From NCBI RefSeq assembly GCF_003584165.1, contig NZ_QXFJ01000030.1, positions 620,001-684,000 on the forward strand: a stretch of 64,000 nt of DNA, written 5' to 3'. Below are positions 8,793-17,594 of the stretch, one piece after another (positions within the stretch are counted from its first letter, which is position 1; each line of letters opens with the position of its first letter). Source of the DNA: Flagellimonas aequoris (lineage in GTDB: Bacteria > Bacteroidota > Bacteroidia > Flavobacteriales > Flavobacteriaceae). The notes beneath the pieces were generated by a model. The model was not told where the DNA came from and made no database searches. It was given only the letters and a program-made list of their open reading frames with translations. The translations under genes and the position numbers were made by a program.

Positions 8793-9677
8793 TTAATCGA
8801 AAAGACCCTTCTGTGGTCCGTTCAAAGTTGCCGGAATGTGAAGATCGGAACCCAAGGCAGGGTTCAATTGCTTGATCAAATGGGCGGACAACAAAGGTGA
8901 TTCCAGTTCAAGATTCTGGTGCACAAAAAAATGGATGTTTCCTAATCCCTGTGTTGTCCATGTAGACAATCGGTTTACCCAATCCTGCAGTCGCGGATAA
9001 TCGGATGGGTGGTTGGCACCCACATATCGGACAAAAGCCTCGTTATTGGTCAACCGCATGTGCATAAGGTCCCTTCTGCCTGCCGTATCCACCAGTACAT
9101 TGGCGATTTGATTTTCTTCCAGCAAATGATACAGCTCTTGGGCAACGGTTTCATCATTGAACCAATCCGTATGGCGAAATTCCATGGCCAAGGGAAACTC
9201 CTTGGGCCAATATTCCACAAACCGCACCACCCTATCCCAATTTTTAGGGTCAAAGTTGTTGTGCATCTGCAAAAAGATGGTCCCCAATTTTTCTTTGAGG
9301 AGTGAGGTCACTTCCAAATAACGGTCGACTACGGGATATACCTGTTCGTTCAATCGACGAAGGTGGCTCACCTCGTTTGTCATTTTTGGGAAAAACTTAA
9401 AACCTTCCGGGGTTTTGTCGTACCATTTTTCATAGGTATCCGAAGGAAAGATGCGATAAAATGTGGCATTGAGTTCTATGCAATTGAACTGGGATGAGTA
9501 GTATTGCAATTCATCCTTTGTTAAACTTGTTGTTGGTAAAGTCCATTTAGGGAGTCCTACCCTGACATCCAGCGGACTATTGTTTGAAGCTTTTATCAAT
9601 AATGGATGTGTATCGGGGTGGTCTGGTGGTAGTGTGAAGTCAATAAGTTCTGGTCTATCAACCTTTCCGAATTTCAT
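8793..9677 (-). CDS. DUF72 (YecE-like) protein with an element-supplied N-terminus
   Basis: 294 residues, full family length. From residue 55 on it is a normal DUF72 TIM-barrel protein (DELQYYSSQFNCIELNATFY, then YEKWYDKTPEGFKFFPK and PLAMEFRHTDWF). The first 54 codons, however, lie inside the integrated element: the att core CCTT is at 9515-9518, inside codons 54-55. In the severed native 5' end at 23982-24164 the family segment reads YVGCAKWNRQDLKNFYPRGT; here the same place reads RVGLPKWTLPTTSLT, five residues shorter and without the Cys and the FYPRG loop. The frame is kept and the gene has its own start, so it is probably expressed with altered N-terminal residues. Reaction unknown for the family. 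Confidence 0.9.
   Translation of the reverse strand: MKFGKVDRPELIDFTLPPDHPDTHPLLIKASNNSPLDVRVGLPKWTLPTTSLTKDELQYYSSQFNCIELNATFYRIFPSDTYEKWYDKTPEGFKFFPKMTNEVSHLRRLNEQVYPVVDRYLEVTSLLKEKLGTIFLQMHNNFDPKNWDRVVRFVEYWPKEFPLAMEFRHTDWFNDETVAQELYHLLEENQIANVLVDTAGRRDLMHMRLTNNEAFVRYVGANHPSDYPRLQDWVNRLSTWTTQGLGNIHFFVHQNLELESPLLSAHLIKQLNPALGSDLHIPATLNGPQKGLFD
9493..9542. other. attL of the element
   Basis: The junction of the chromosomal half-site (up to 9514, inside the DUF72 reading frame) and the element half-site (from 9519). The element arm TGTTGGTAAA is at 9531-9540, 12 bp from the core CCTT at 9515-9518. The mate is attR at 23964-24013. The call rests on the matching reconstruction of both attP and the empty target site. 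Confidence 0.8.
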
Positions 9678-9803
9678 AATGTTGAATTATACACTTAAAA
9701 TAAAACAAATATTCCGTAATCAAAGATTTACCATTGGTCGTAGTTTGTTCCAATAATAATAAGTGCGGTACGTTAAATGAAATATTAAATTGCCCCAAAC
9801 AAA

Positions 9804-10148
9804 ATGATGGGGACTGAAAAAATTAGGATCATGAATTTGGCAAAAAGAATACCGTTGACGGACGTACAAAAAATTGAGATTGACAATGAAGCCCATAAAA
9901 GGGTCAACTTTTTCTTGAAACACCCAGAGGTTCAAGTTTTGATCAAAGACCATACGGACGACCAGATTATAGAGACAATTGGATGCACAAAGGAATACCT
10001 TCTAACTTGGAGGGAATGGGCTGAACCAATTTATAGTTTCTCTGGGGAAAAACCTGAAATTGTAGGTTGGTTGATTCCTGATTTCAAAAAAATTGTCACA
10101 GACCTTAGACTTGAAAAAAGAACATTGATTTTTAACCAATCGACTTAA
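9804..10148 (+). CDS. Unknown 114-residue protein near the left end of the element
   Basis: A soluble, charged protein (includes HKRVNFFLKHPEVQVLIKDH and WAEPIYSFSGEKPEIVGWLI) with no signal, membrane segment or family that I recognise. The start could be the ATG at 9804 or, judging by composition, the later ATG opening MNLAKRIPLTDV at 9831. Its stop overlaps the stop of the lipoprotein gene by 4 bp, tail to tail. It is divergent from the re-headed DUF72 gene; the 127 bp between must hold the promoter now driving that gene. Confidence 0.55.
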   Translation: MMGTEKIRIMNLAKRIPLTDVQKIEIDNEAHKRVNFFLKHPEVQVLIKDHTDDQIIETIGCTKEYLLTWREWAEPIYSFSGEKPEIVGWLIPDFKKIVTDLRLEKRTLIFNQST

Positions 10149-12835
10149 AATTGAACACTAGCTGGCCACGTCGATGTTCCAGAACAATTTTGAAGAGTGT
10201 CCGCAAGAACTCCTGTTATCCAATCAATCTCATAATAAACGGTATGTGTCATTATACCATTAAATGATCCATTTCCATCTAGTTCACCAGTAAATCTATA
10301 GGTATATGAACTAAAAGTATTATAATTCTCATAAGTGTTGGATATAGTATAAGTCAAATTGAATTGTAATGAATTACCGTTTTTTGTGTAACCTGATTCA
10401 GTAGTAGTGAAATTTGGATTATTCATGATGACTTTTCCGTCTTCGGTAAAAAGCCAATACCTGTAACATGAATTAGTGCGATATCCATTATCTATCACAT
10501 AGTACTCAGAATTACCCACACATGAAACTCTATCTGGATTGGCATAGTCCAGAGGACAATATTCTGGGGTTCCCGACAGAATATCTGCATTAGCCGTACC
10601 ATCCCCACTAAGCGATATGACCAAATTCTGCACTGCATCGGTGATTATAGGAATGGTTTCATTATAAGTGATATCCTCAGTAGGGTAGAAAGTAATTACT
10701 ACCTGCTCAGTAGCTTCTGGCTGAATTGTAAAGTTAGACCGATCCACTTCAAATACATTTGTATCACCTATCTCTGTGATGATTACAGGTTCGGTTGAAC
10801 GGTTAGTAATGGATAAGACCTTTGTTGTGGTCGTATTGACCTCTACTTGTCCAAAATCATAACTGTCGCCTTCAATGAAAAGATCTAGCACGGAACCTAT
10901 TCCAGTTCCAATTAACTCTATGTTGGTATTCTCCTGTGTAGATTCATTATTCAAAACAATGGAAGTGTCATAAATCTTGGAGGATACGGGATTAAAGGTA
11001 AAGTCCAAAGTAACATCTCCCATGGATGGAATGGATAAATCACTCCAAGAATAGGAGAAACCTTCCGCTGGAGTTTCAGAGGCATATAAATCAACTGAAT
11101 AATCAGAAACATTACTAATCGTTAAGCTCTTTGATTCTGCAGTATTCAAAACCGTATTCCCAAAAACTAACTCACTTTCAAATTCAAGAGGGTTGATAAC
11201 TTCTCCAGAGACAGGAAACTGAAAGGTGCCCTCAGTTGGCAGACTTGTTTCAATACTCAAGTTGCCAGTAAGCTGTTCAGCTAAAACAGTGGGATTATAA
11301 CGCACTTCAACTTCAATAGATTCACCTGATTTTATTTCCAAATTCGAGAGGTTTGGAGATACCGAGAAAGATTGATTGGGGAAGTTGATGTTCGTAATAG
11401 AAATATCTTCAGTACTTCTGTTCTGTAAAGTCAAAATGCTTTGTACCCCAATGCCCAATGGTATTTTCCCGTAAGAAAGTTCACCAGTAACTCTAAATGG
11501 CTTGCACTTTTGAAAGACCCCATTGATTTTATCGGTACAGAACTCAATTTCTGATTCATTTAATACCCAGTCTTTTACCAAAACCCCAGTATCAAAAGCT
11601 CCGACAGCTATATTAAGTCTGTTAAAAAATGTAAGCAATTTTTGAACATTCAGGCTTTTAATAGAGATTAACTCACCAGCACAGTTCTTTAAAACGTTAA
11701 TCGTTCCTTCAGAATTCACTCTTAAAACATCAATTAATCCCGTGACTAATTCTGAGGTTGATGCGCTAGATAAAACTTCTCCCGAAATATTAATAACATA
11801 ACCTCCAAGAGCTTGATAACAATCGTCTTCCTCGGATATTAGTTCCCCAATTCCAGATATTGTCCCGAGGATATTTAAGGTTAGTTTAGCTACATTCCTG
11901 CTTTTTACAGCCTCTCCCGCAGAAGACCCTTGAAAACTAAGACCATTACCAGCATTTATTTCATAAAATCCGTCATCTAAATTAGATTCAGAAACTTTTG
12001 GAAGTTCTACCGCTTCATTTCCTGTTGCCGCTGAATAAAGTAATCCTGAAGCGATTGTAAATAGTCGTTTGTCGACCCCATCTAAGGTTTTTGTGCTACC
12101 ATTATTAATTTTGACTCCATAGGCCATTGAACTACTATTCACAACTGTAATTGTACTGTTCTCTGCAGAAAGGGATAATGGGTCAATCTGCTCATCATAC
12201 TTTGATTCTTTCTTACTTTCTAAATCAGCAAAAAGCTTTTCAACCAATACATTTAGACTTCCAATCACGGAGGTATTTTGCAATAGATTTGCATCACTTT
12301 TCAATGAATTTTCTATAGCATTTTCTAAAGCGGCGAATTCAGGCATCGTTTTTATCAGAGTAATTAATTCTGCCTTCGCAATAGGTGTTAAATCTGCGAC
12401 CCAAGGTTGTAGCATTAAAAGGGAAACAGCGGTGGTATTAGCGTTTAACTCAGTATTGGTAGTGTTAGAAGAATCAAAATAATTGAGAAGTACGATATTC
12501 CCAGAGCTATCCTCGGCAAATGACAACTCGTAAACATTACCTTCCAAAACCTCAATCTTAGATTCACCATTCACAACAATTTGTCCATCATCAAACAAAG
12601 AGGAGACCAATAAATCCTCCTCAGATACAGCTGAGCTTTCAGGAAGAGTTACATTTAGAGTAACCTCAATTAGTCCTTGAGGTATAATATTATCGTTGTT
12701 ACCGCCAGAATTATCGCCGTCTGTATTATCAGGATTCTGTTGAGTGGGATTATCAGGCTCAGTTGATGATTTATTGTCTTTGCTACAACTAAATGTGATG
12801 ATTAAAAGAAGAAAAATAAAAATGGCTCTACCCAT
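10145..12835 (-). CDS. Large lipoprotein with Ig-like choice-of-anchor D repeats
   Basis: About 896 residues from the ATG opening a lipoprotein signal peptide (MGRAIFIFLLLIITFSCSKD, lipobox Cys at residue 17), preferred over the ATG at 12877. An Asn/Asp/Gly/Thr-rich linker follows. Residues about 470-770 hold at least three Ig-like repeats of the ASPM/SPD-2/Hydin or choice-of-anchor D kind: the recurring pattern is LTLQNRSTEDISITNINFPN, SLTISNVSDYSVDLYAS and LSITNRSTEPVIITEIG, each followed by a V-x-FxP strand. The last 130 residues form a separate Cys- and Tyr-rich domain (EYCPLDYANPDRVSCVGNSE). It would sit on the outer membrane. AT-richer than the chromosomal genes around the element. Role unknown. 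Confidence 0.82.
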   Translation of the reverse strand: MGRAIFIFLLLIITFSCSKDNKSSTEPDNPTQQNPDNTDGDNSGGNNDNIIPQGLIEVTLNVTLPESSAVSEEDLLVSSLFDDGQIVVNGESKIEVLEGNVYELSFAEDSSGNIVLLNYFDSSNTTNTELNANTTAVSLLMLQPWVADLTPIAKAELITLIKTMPEFAALENAIENSLKSDANLLQNTSVIGSLNVLVEKLFADLESKKESKYDEQIDPLSLSAENSTITVVNSSSMAYGVKINNGSTKTLDGVDKRLFTIASGLLYSAATGNEAVELPKVSESNLDDGFYEINAGNGLSFQGSSAGEAVKSRNVAKLTLNILGTISGIGELISEEDDCYQALGGYVINISGEVLSSASTSELVTGLIDVLRVNSEGTINVLKNCAGELISIKSLNVQKLLTFFNRLNIAVGAFDTGVLVKDWVLNESEIEFCTDKINGVFQKCKPFRVTGELSYGKIPLGIGVQSILTLQNRSTEDISITNINFPNQSFSVSPNLSNLEIKSGESIEVEVRYNPTVLAEQLTGNLSIETSLPTEGTFQFPVSGEVINPLEFESELVFGNTVLNTAESKSLTISNVSDYSVDLYASETPAEGFSYSWSDLSIPSMGDVTLDFTFNPVSSKIYDTSIVLNNESTQENTNIELIGTGIGSVLDLFIEGDSYDFGQVEVNTTTTKVLSITNRSTEPVIITEIGDTNVFEVDRSNFTIQPEATEQVVITFYPTEDITYNETIPIITDAVQNLVISLSGDGTANADILSGTPEYCPLDYANPDRVSCVGNSEYYVIDNGYRTNSCYRYWLFTEDGKVIMNNPNFTTTESGYTKNGNSLQFNLTYTISNTYENYNTFSSYTYRFTGELDGNGSFNGIMTHTVYYEIDWITGVLADTLQNCSGTSTWPASVQF

Positions 12836-13059
12836 CGTTTGAAGAATTTGGTTGGTTTTTATTATTTCATTCCACACTTATCGTGTGATTGAGATGGGGG
12901 AGAGCTCTTGAAAATAACAAAAATCTTATCAAATACCAATACCTTGGAAAGAGCTGCAAGGATTACTTTTCTCAATTTTAGCCTTGGAAGCCTTTAAGAG
13001 CTTATCTTAGCGTGTATTTTTGGTCATTTAATATCGCCCTCTTATGTGACTAGGTACTA

Positions 13060-13449
13060 TTATATTTGACCCCAACCTGAACTCGCATTGCAGTTGAAAA
13101 TGTTCTTGACTTCTCCGTTAACGATTTCGATTAAATAGGCAAATCTGGGAGTTGATTTTGTTCCGTAAAACTCATACGTTGAGCAACCCCTCAAGCACAG
13201 CTCGCAGTATCCATTTTTAACGACCATCTTTTTAAGCCCCTTTTTCCTTGCGGAGTCGAATTGAGCTTTTAGAAAGGCTAAAAATCGATATTTATCCTTG
13301 TCGTCAAAAAGCTGGTCTTCATTGACCATTGGTTCCAATATCTTTGAATTTAACTCAATGCAGGACATTATAAAGCTATCAACTATTCTTTTTGCCTGTT
13401 CACCAGTGGAGGACTCTTCTTTAACCTTTAATTTTATCAATTGTTCCAT
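13060..13449 (-). CDS. Unknown 129-residue protein with a Cys cluster
   Basis: Counted from the ATG opening MEQLIKLKVKEESSTGEQAK; an upstream in-frame ATG at 13500 adds 17 residues of poor quality. The C-terminal half has a Cys cluster (NGYCELCLRGCSTYEFYG) that could bind a metal, then aromatic strands ending NASSGWGQI. No signal peptide. It lies downstream of the noncoding RNA on the same strand, about 550 bp away. I do not recognise it. Confidence 0.6.
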   Translation of the reverse strand: MEQLIKLKVKEESSTGEQAKRIVDSFIMSCIELNSKILEPMVNEDQLFDDKDKYRFLAFLKAQFDSARKKGLKKMVVKNGYCELCLRGCSTYEFYGTKSTPRFAYLIEIVNGEVKNIFNCNASSGWGQI

Positions 13450-13500
13450 GCTATAATATTTTACCGCAATAATAGATTTTGAAAGATGTGATCCAAACAA

Positions 13501-13999
13501 TTGGAACTTATTTCGATCAAAGGATTGATTACTGGGATTAAAGAATATTTAATGTCAATTATGAAATATTTAATGTTGATTTTTCTTCAACCTGTTTCTA
13601 TTCCTATTTCAAAAGGTATCTATATGGAGTGTGTTTTGAGGTAATTTTAAGCCTTAATTTTGCTGGGCATTATTATCGTATTACAAAATCACCTCTTTTA
13701 TGTTTTTCCCCAGAGTAAAGGGTACCCTATAAAAAACCCCCACCCTCTTGTCTCGTTTTTCCCCTACCCCACCACATTTTACATGTGTAGATTTTCTGAG
13801 AACACAAACGGATTCTTACGATTTTTGATTAATATTTTAAAGGGTCTGCAGTGTACGCAAGAAAAAACTTCTAACTATAAGACCCACTACGGACTAAAAT
13901 TAAAATCAATTCCCACTAAAAGCTTGAACAGCTTAATTTCTAATAAGTGTAAGCAAGAATTCGCTATTAGGTTATAAATTGAGCTAATTAAATAGCTTA
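13501..13999. other. AT-rich gap without a convincing gene
   Basis: About 500 bp between the Cys-cluster gene and the structured RNA. A plus-strand ORF of 105 codons (13660-13977) has no protein-like composition. There is a short direct repeat (AATATTTAATGT twice near 13543-13575) and a small palindrome AGCTAATTAAATAGCT at about 13983-13998 that might mark the 3' end of the RNA transcribed leftwards. Nothing else is seen. Confidence 0.4.
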
Positions 14000-14645
14000 A
14001 ATACCGAAATCTAATTTATGTGGTATAATACAAGGGCGAAGGCGAATGCCTGAGCATATAAGCTTAAAAACCTTAACGAAATTGAGGCAATATAAAATAT
14101 GTAAGGGATGGATACAGAAAGCCCCTAGGGACACCCCCAAAGTTTTGCGGTCAAACCGCTGCTCACGAAGAATTTAGTCCCGAAAGACGGGCAGTGGTCA
14201 ATAAATCTCCTTTTTCGGGAACACCTAAGCTTTCATCTTCGTAAATCGCTTCCGCTTCGGCTATCTTACCTTCCAACTTGAATTATATCGCACCTCCTCC
14301 CTTTTACTCACTTGCTTTCACCTGAATCGTTTATCTCACCTTGCGGCAATTGTCCCGTTCCATACACTCTACCAGTGCGGTTAAGGTGGGTTAGCTAAAT
14401 ACCCACTAGACAGATCTTATGGCAAGCTTCTTTTTTCCGTGGATTTAACCTCATTCCCTATGTTAGATTGGGAACTACATACCCACCACATTCCGACCCT
14501 TTATACCTTATAAGTAATCGGATAGAGTGAAGCCCATTTAGCTGGACTTGGATTCTTAGTTGACCTTAATTGGATGTGTTACCTGTTATAAGGTGGTCTT
14601 TCTGGCAGGGACAACCAACCCTCGCTCTTGCGCTTATTCTTTGAA
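14000..14645 (-). ncRNA. Candidate large structured noncoding RNA, family unknown
   Basis: The region has no long ORF on either strand, yet it is markedly less AT-rich than its flanks and full of exact stems when read on the minus strand. Examples: ACGAAGA/TCTTCGT (14236-14242 with 14165-14171) enclosing TCCCGAAA/TTTCGGGA (14213-14220 with 14178-14185); TTCCC/GGGAA (14470-14474 with 14454-14458); GTGGGT/ACCCAC (14401-14406 with 14386-14391); GCGGT/ACCGC near 14147-14159. A near-consensus promoter stands just upstream. The 5' end near 14645 is predicted from the promoter; the 3' end is uncertain (between about 13980 and 14110). Size and setting recall giant RNAs of mobile DNA such as GOLLD or ROOL, but I cannot assign a family. 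It does not match tmRNA, RNase P RNA or a group II intron domain V. Confidence 0.65.
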
Positions 14646-14651
14646 GAAGTG

Positions 14652-14683
14652 CAAAAGTACTAATTTTTAATGAAAAAAACAAA
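14652..14683 (-). promoter_or_regulatory. Near-consensus Bacteroidota promoter for the structured RNA
   Basis: On the minus strand, TTTG (14683-14680) is followed after 20 bp by TACTTTTG (14659-14652), an exact TAnnTTTG -7 element with the usual spacing. Transcription would start at about 14645, exactly where the structured region begins. The 20-bp spacer is very AT-rich (TTTTTTTCATTAAAAATTAG). Confidence 0.75.
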
Positions 14684-14762
14684 TTTATTTACGGTAATTT
14701 CATTATAGAACACAATGCTGACACAATTTTACATCTGTTGAGATATTCCATATATTTGATTT

Positions 14763-15482
14763 ATGTGCTTCTCAACCTCACTAAGAAAGGAAAAGCGGGT
14801 CATTGAAATGGTCAGGGCCACGGAGATCCAGTTCCACATTGAGTTCAAACCTTTCTTCCGTGCCAATGGCTTTGCCCATCCAAACCTTTGGATAGTGAAG
14901 CAGGATGAGCAGAACAAATTGTACCCAGCAACATGGGGATACGTTCCGCCGTTCGCATCCGATGACCCAAAGGGTTTTTATGCCAAATACAACACGTTAA
15001 ACGCCAAGAGCGAGACGATCTTCACCTCAAACACATACAAGCACTCAATTTACGACAAACGCTGTCTGATCCTCGCTGATGGCTTCCACGAGCCTCATAA
15101 GGTCAAGAACGTTTCCTACCCTTACTTCTGCCGCTACTTCGATGATTCAATCTTTTGTTTCGCTGGGCTATATTCAGAACTGGATGACGGTAGCCTCACC
15201 TGTACCATCATAACGATGAATGCCAACGAGCAGTTTGGGAAGATCCACAACGTGAAGAAGCGGCAGCCGCTGATCCTGCAGTCAAACTTGGAGGATGACT
15301 GGCTGGATGACATACATGAGCCACACCTGAAGGATTTGATGAAGGAAGGTTTTACGACCAAGCCAATAGAGGCATACTCTGTGTCAAGGGACATTTACAA
15401 GAGGGACGTGGATTCAAATAACCACCTTGCGATTGACAGGGTGGACTACCCAGAACTGAATGAGCAAGCTGGCCTATTTTGA
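14763..15482 (+). CDS. SRAP domain protein (YedK/HMCES family)
   Basis: 239 residues. It starts MCFSTS, placing Cys at position 2, the nucleophile that forms a thiazolidine crosslink with abasic sites in single-stranded DNA after Met removal; this fixes the start. Other family landmarks: ATWGYVPPFASD, the Asn of NTLNAKSETI, the Glu of LADGFHEPHK and the His of KIHNVKKRQPL. SRAP proteins shield abasic sites at replication forks. It shares the plus strand with the translesion pair umuC-umuD 240 bp downstream, so the element carries a small DNA-damage-tolerance module. A possible -7 box TATATTTG (14751-14758) ends only 4 bp before the ATG, which would make the message nearly leaderless. Confidence 0.9.
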   Translation: MCFSTSLRKEKRVIEMVRATEIQFHIEFKPFFRANGFAHPNLWIVKQDEQNKLYPATWGYVPPFASDDPKGFYAKYNTLNAKSETIFTSNTYKHSIYDKRCLILADGFHEPHKVKNVSYPYFCRYFDDSIFCFAGLYSELDDGSLTCTIITMNANEQFGKIHNVKKRQPLILQSNLEDDWLDDIHEPHLKDLMKEGFTTKPIEAYSVSRDIYKRDVDSNNHLAIDRVDYPELNEQAGLF

Positions 15483-15578
15483 TGAAGCATTCTCCAAAAC
15501 CTCAGCTATCATCATGATAATTCCAGCCGCAACAAATAAAATGGACGCTATTATCTTTAGAATATTTACTGTTTGCAT
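15474..15578 (-). CDS. Possible 34-residue single-pass membrane peptide
   Basis: A short ORF on the minus strand, MQTVNILKIIASILFVAAGI then IMMIAEVLENASSK, with one hydrophobic stretch of about 20 residues. It overlaps the 3' end of the SRAP gene by 9 bp, tail to tail. Small hydrophobic peptides of this kind can be type I toxins or small membrane regulators, but nothing here proves either. No Shine-Dalgarno or clear promoter. Confidence 0.35.
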   Translation of the reverse strand: MQTVNILKIIASILFVAAGIIMMIAEVLENASSK

Positions 15579-15672
15579 GACTTTTAGTTTATCGTTACAT
15601 CGCAATATAAATTTGTGACCTATCCTTTTAGTCCAAAAAAATGGCATGTTATCAACAAATTAGTTAACAAAA

Positions 15673-15720
15673 TTGAATTTTTTATGGAATATATCCTAAT
15701 TTTGGGATTATATCCAAATA
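15673..15720 (+). promoter_or_regulatory. umuC promoter with overlapping dyad (possible operator)
   Basis: TTG (15673-15675), 21-bp spacer, then TAATTTTG (15697-15704), an exact TAnnTTTG element; the umuC ATG follows at 15722. The -7 box is covered by an imperfect dyad TATATCC-TAATTTT-GGGATTATA (about 15690-15711), and ATATCC recurs just after it. A repressor bound there would block the promoter. Since umuD-like genes are normally damage-inducible, this is the likeliest control site, but the regulator is not identified. Confidence 0.6.
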
Positions 15721-15721
15721 T

Positions 15722-16981
15722 ATGTACGCACTTATCGATTGCAACAATTTCTATGCTTCCTGTGAGAGGGTTTTCGACCCCTCGCTCAATGGTAGACCAG
15801 TAGTGGTTCTCTCCAACAATGACGGGTGTGTCATAGCCAGATCTAACGAGGCCAAGGCAATCGGAGTGGCAATGGGCGCACCATATTTCCATTTCAAAAA
15901 GCTTTTTAAACAATACAATGTCAAGGTGCTTTCCTCCAACTACGCACTCTATGGTGACATGTCATCTAGGGTGATGTCGATACTTGCGAGGTTCACGCCC
16001 GAAATCGAGGTCTATTCGATTGATGAGGCATTCCTTAAGTTCAACGGTTTCCACAGGTACGACCTCCACAGTTACGGATCAGAGATCAAGAGAACCGTGG
16101 AACGGTCTACGGGGATCCCGATCAGCATCGGTATGGCCCCTACCAAGGCACTGGCGAAGGTCTCCAACAAGATCGCAAAGAAGTTCCCCGTGCAAACCAA
16201 AGGTGTTTATGTGATGGAAGATGAGGGCAAGCGGCAAAAGGCCCTGAAATGGCTCCAAATCGATGATGTCTGGGGCATAGGAAGGCAGTACGGCAAAATG
16301 CTCCAATCCAACAATGTAAAGAACGCTTTGGACTTCACCAACCTACCCAATGAATTTGTCATGGAAAGGATGAGCGTGGTCGGCCTGAGGCTCAAACGTG
16401 ACTTGGAGGGATTGGAGACATTGGCACTGGAACAGCCCGAAAACAAAAAGGCCATTGCATGCACCCGTTCCTTCGATACGATGTACACGGAGCTTGGTGA
16501 TCTACAGGAGCGTATCAGTACGTTTGCCTCTGTGTGCGGGCGCAAGCTCAGGAACCAGAAAAGCAATTGCGAGCTTATCCAAGTCTTCATCAGTTCCAAC
16601 CAGTTCAGGGAGGATCTGCCCCAATACCATGGCAGTATTTCGGTAAGGCTCTCCTACCCCACCAATTCCACCATACACCTGACCAAGGCTTCCCTTGTCG
16701 GTCTGGAAAGGATATTCAGAAAGGGCCACCACTACAAAAGGGCTGGGATAATGGTCATGGGCCTGACACCAGACACAGGGAGACAGCTGAACATTTTCAG
16801 GCCAATAGACCATAGACAGGGGCCGCTGATGAAGGCCATTGACAGGTTGAACCTTATGAACGGGTATGACCTAGTGCGCTTCGGCGGTATGGATCTGGAA
16901 AGGAAATGGAAGATGAACCGAAACCACCTATCGCCCAATTACACCACAAGAATAGATGACATCATTAAAGCTACTTCCTAA
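15722..16981 (+). CDS. umuC: Y-family translesion DNA polymerase, UmuC subunit
   Basis: 419 residues, normal UmuC length. The N-terminus [20 protein letters not shown] holds the first catalytic Asp; [20 protein letters not shown] is the fingers motif; the second acidic pair is in [11 protein letters not shown] (SIDEAF). The helix-hairpin-helix thumb is around [11 protein letters not shown] and the little finger follows. It copies past lesions as the catalytic part of polymerase V. It overlaps umuD by 26 bp, with umuC first, the reverse of the Escherichia coli order. GC content is higher than in the neighbouring lipoprotein and membrane genes of the element. Confidence 0.95.
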   Translation: MYALIDCNNFYASCERVFDPSLNGRPVVVLSNNDGCVIARSNEAKAIGVAMGAPYFHFKKLFKQYNVKVLSSNYALYGDMSSRVMSILARFTPEIEVYSIDEAFLKFNGFHRYDLHSYGSEIKRTVERSTGIPISIGMAPTKALAKVSNKIAKKFPVQTKGVYVMEDEGKRQKALKWLQIDDVWGIGRQYGKMLQSNNVKNALDFTNLPNEFVMERMSVVGLRLKRDLEGLETLALEQPENKKAIACTRSFDTMYTELGDLQERISTFASVCGRKLRNQKSNCELIQVFISSNQFREDLPQYHGSISVRLSYPTNSTIHLTKASLVGLERIFRKGHHYKRAGIMVMGLTPDTGRQLNIFRPIDHRQGPLMKAIDRLNLMNGYDLVRFGGMDLERKWKMNRNHLSPNYTTRIDDIIKATS

Positions 16982-17330
16982 CATCAACTGCGGCTTCCCC
17001 TCCCCAGCGGAGGACTTCACCGAAATGCGGATCTCACTCGATGAACATTTCATCAGGGACAGGGAGGCCACGTTCTTTGTCAGGGCCAACGGGCATTCAA
17101 TGGAACAGGACGGAATCTCTGACGGCGACCTGCTAATAGTTGACCGTAGCATAGAACCTTTTGACGGATGTGTTGCAGTGTGCTATGTGGACAGTGAGTT
17201 CACCGTGAAGCGTGTGGTGAAGAAAGCTGATAAGGTATTGTTGGTGGGTAACAGGACTATCGAACTTGACGAGGGATCGGAGTTGTTTATATGGGGTATC
17301 GTTACCTATGCTATCAAGAAAATTAGCTGA
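16956..17330 (+). CDS. umuD: UmuD-like protein (S24 self-cleaving protease)
   Basis: 124 residues. The likely self-cleavage site is Cys-Gly in [12 protein letters not shown] at residues 12-13, as in UmuD. The catalytic Ser is in [12 protein letters not shown] and the catalytic Lys in [10 protein letters not shown]. After RecA-stimulated cleavage the dimer would bind UmuC to form polymerase V. It starts inside the end of umuC (26-bp overlap), so the two are translationally coupled. Confidence 0.93.
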   Translation: MTSLKLLPNINCGFPSPAEDFTEMRISLDEHFIRDREATFFVRANGHSMEQDGISDGDLLIVDRSIEPFDGCVAVCYVDSEFTVKRVVKKADKVLLVGNRTIELDEGSELFIWGIVTYAIKKIS

Positions 17331-17354
17331 CAGGAAAATCAGCTATATTTGGAT

Positions 17355-17594
17355 ATGGGAGTAAAATTCATCAAGATCTTTATCGATGAAATGGTCACTT
17401 TGGAAAAAGTGGACGGCGAAAGTATCCAAGGCATTATCCAATCCTCTAAAAATGACATTCAACAAATAGAGGAGCTTTCAACTGACTTGCAGGATTTACA
17501 TGAGATACTTTTCACCGTCAAGTTGGAGGGAAAGGGAAGGCTTGATTTGCCCATAAAATTGAAAGACATCCACTCCATTGAAAGAATGGATTAA
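17355..17594 (+). CDS. Unknown 79-residue protein behind umuD
   Basis: Start taken at the ATG at 17355 (MGVKFIKIFIDEMVTLEKVD) rather than the TTG 6 bp before. An acidic, amphipathic protein (KNDIQQIEELSTDLQDLHEI looks like a coiled coil) with no signal or membrane segment. It follows umuD by 24 bp and so probably belongs to the same transcript. Family not recognised. Its stop overlaps the stop of the next gene on the other strand by 4 bp. Confidence 0.6.
   Translation: MGVKFIKIFIDEMVTLEKVDGESIQGIIQSSKNDIQQIEELSTDLQDLHEILFTVKLEGKGRLDLPIKLKDIHSIERMD

Noticed and set aside
8793..9677. The DUF72 gene as an ordinary second paralogue unrelated to the fragment at 24164
   Set aside because: The remainder of the fragment is nowhere else in the window, the two join exactly in frame at the shared core, and the element ends rebuild a symmetric attP; a single interrupted gene explains all of this.
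13660..13977. Plus-strand ORF of 105 codons between the Cys-cluster gene and the structured RNA
   Set aside because: Its composition is not protein-like (many Asn, Lys, Tyr and Pro from AT-rich and C-rich runs), it has no start context or neighbour, and it runs against the predicted RNA transcript.
14000..14645. tmRNA, RNase P RNA or group II intron as the identity of the structured region
   Set aside because: No alanine-tag reading frame or tRNA-like ends, no RNase P core motifs, no reverse transcriptase ORF and no recognisable domain V hairpin were found on either strand.
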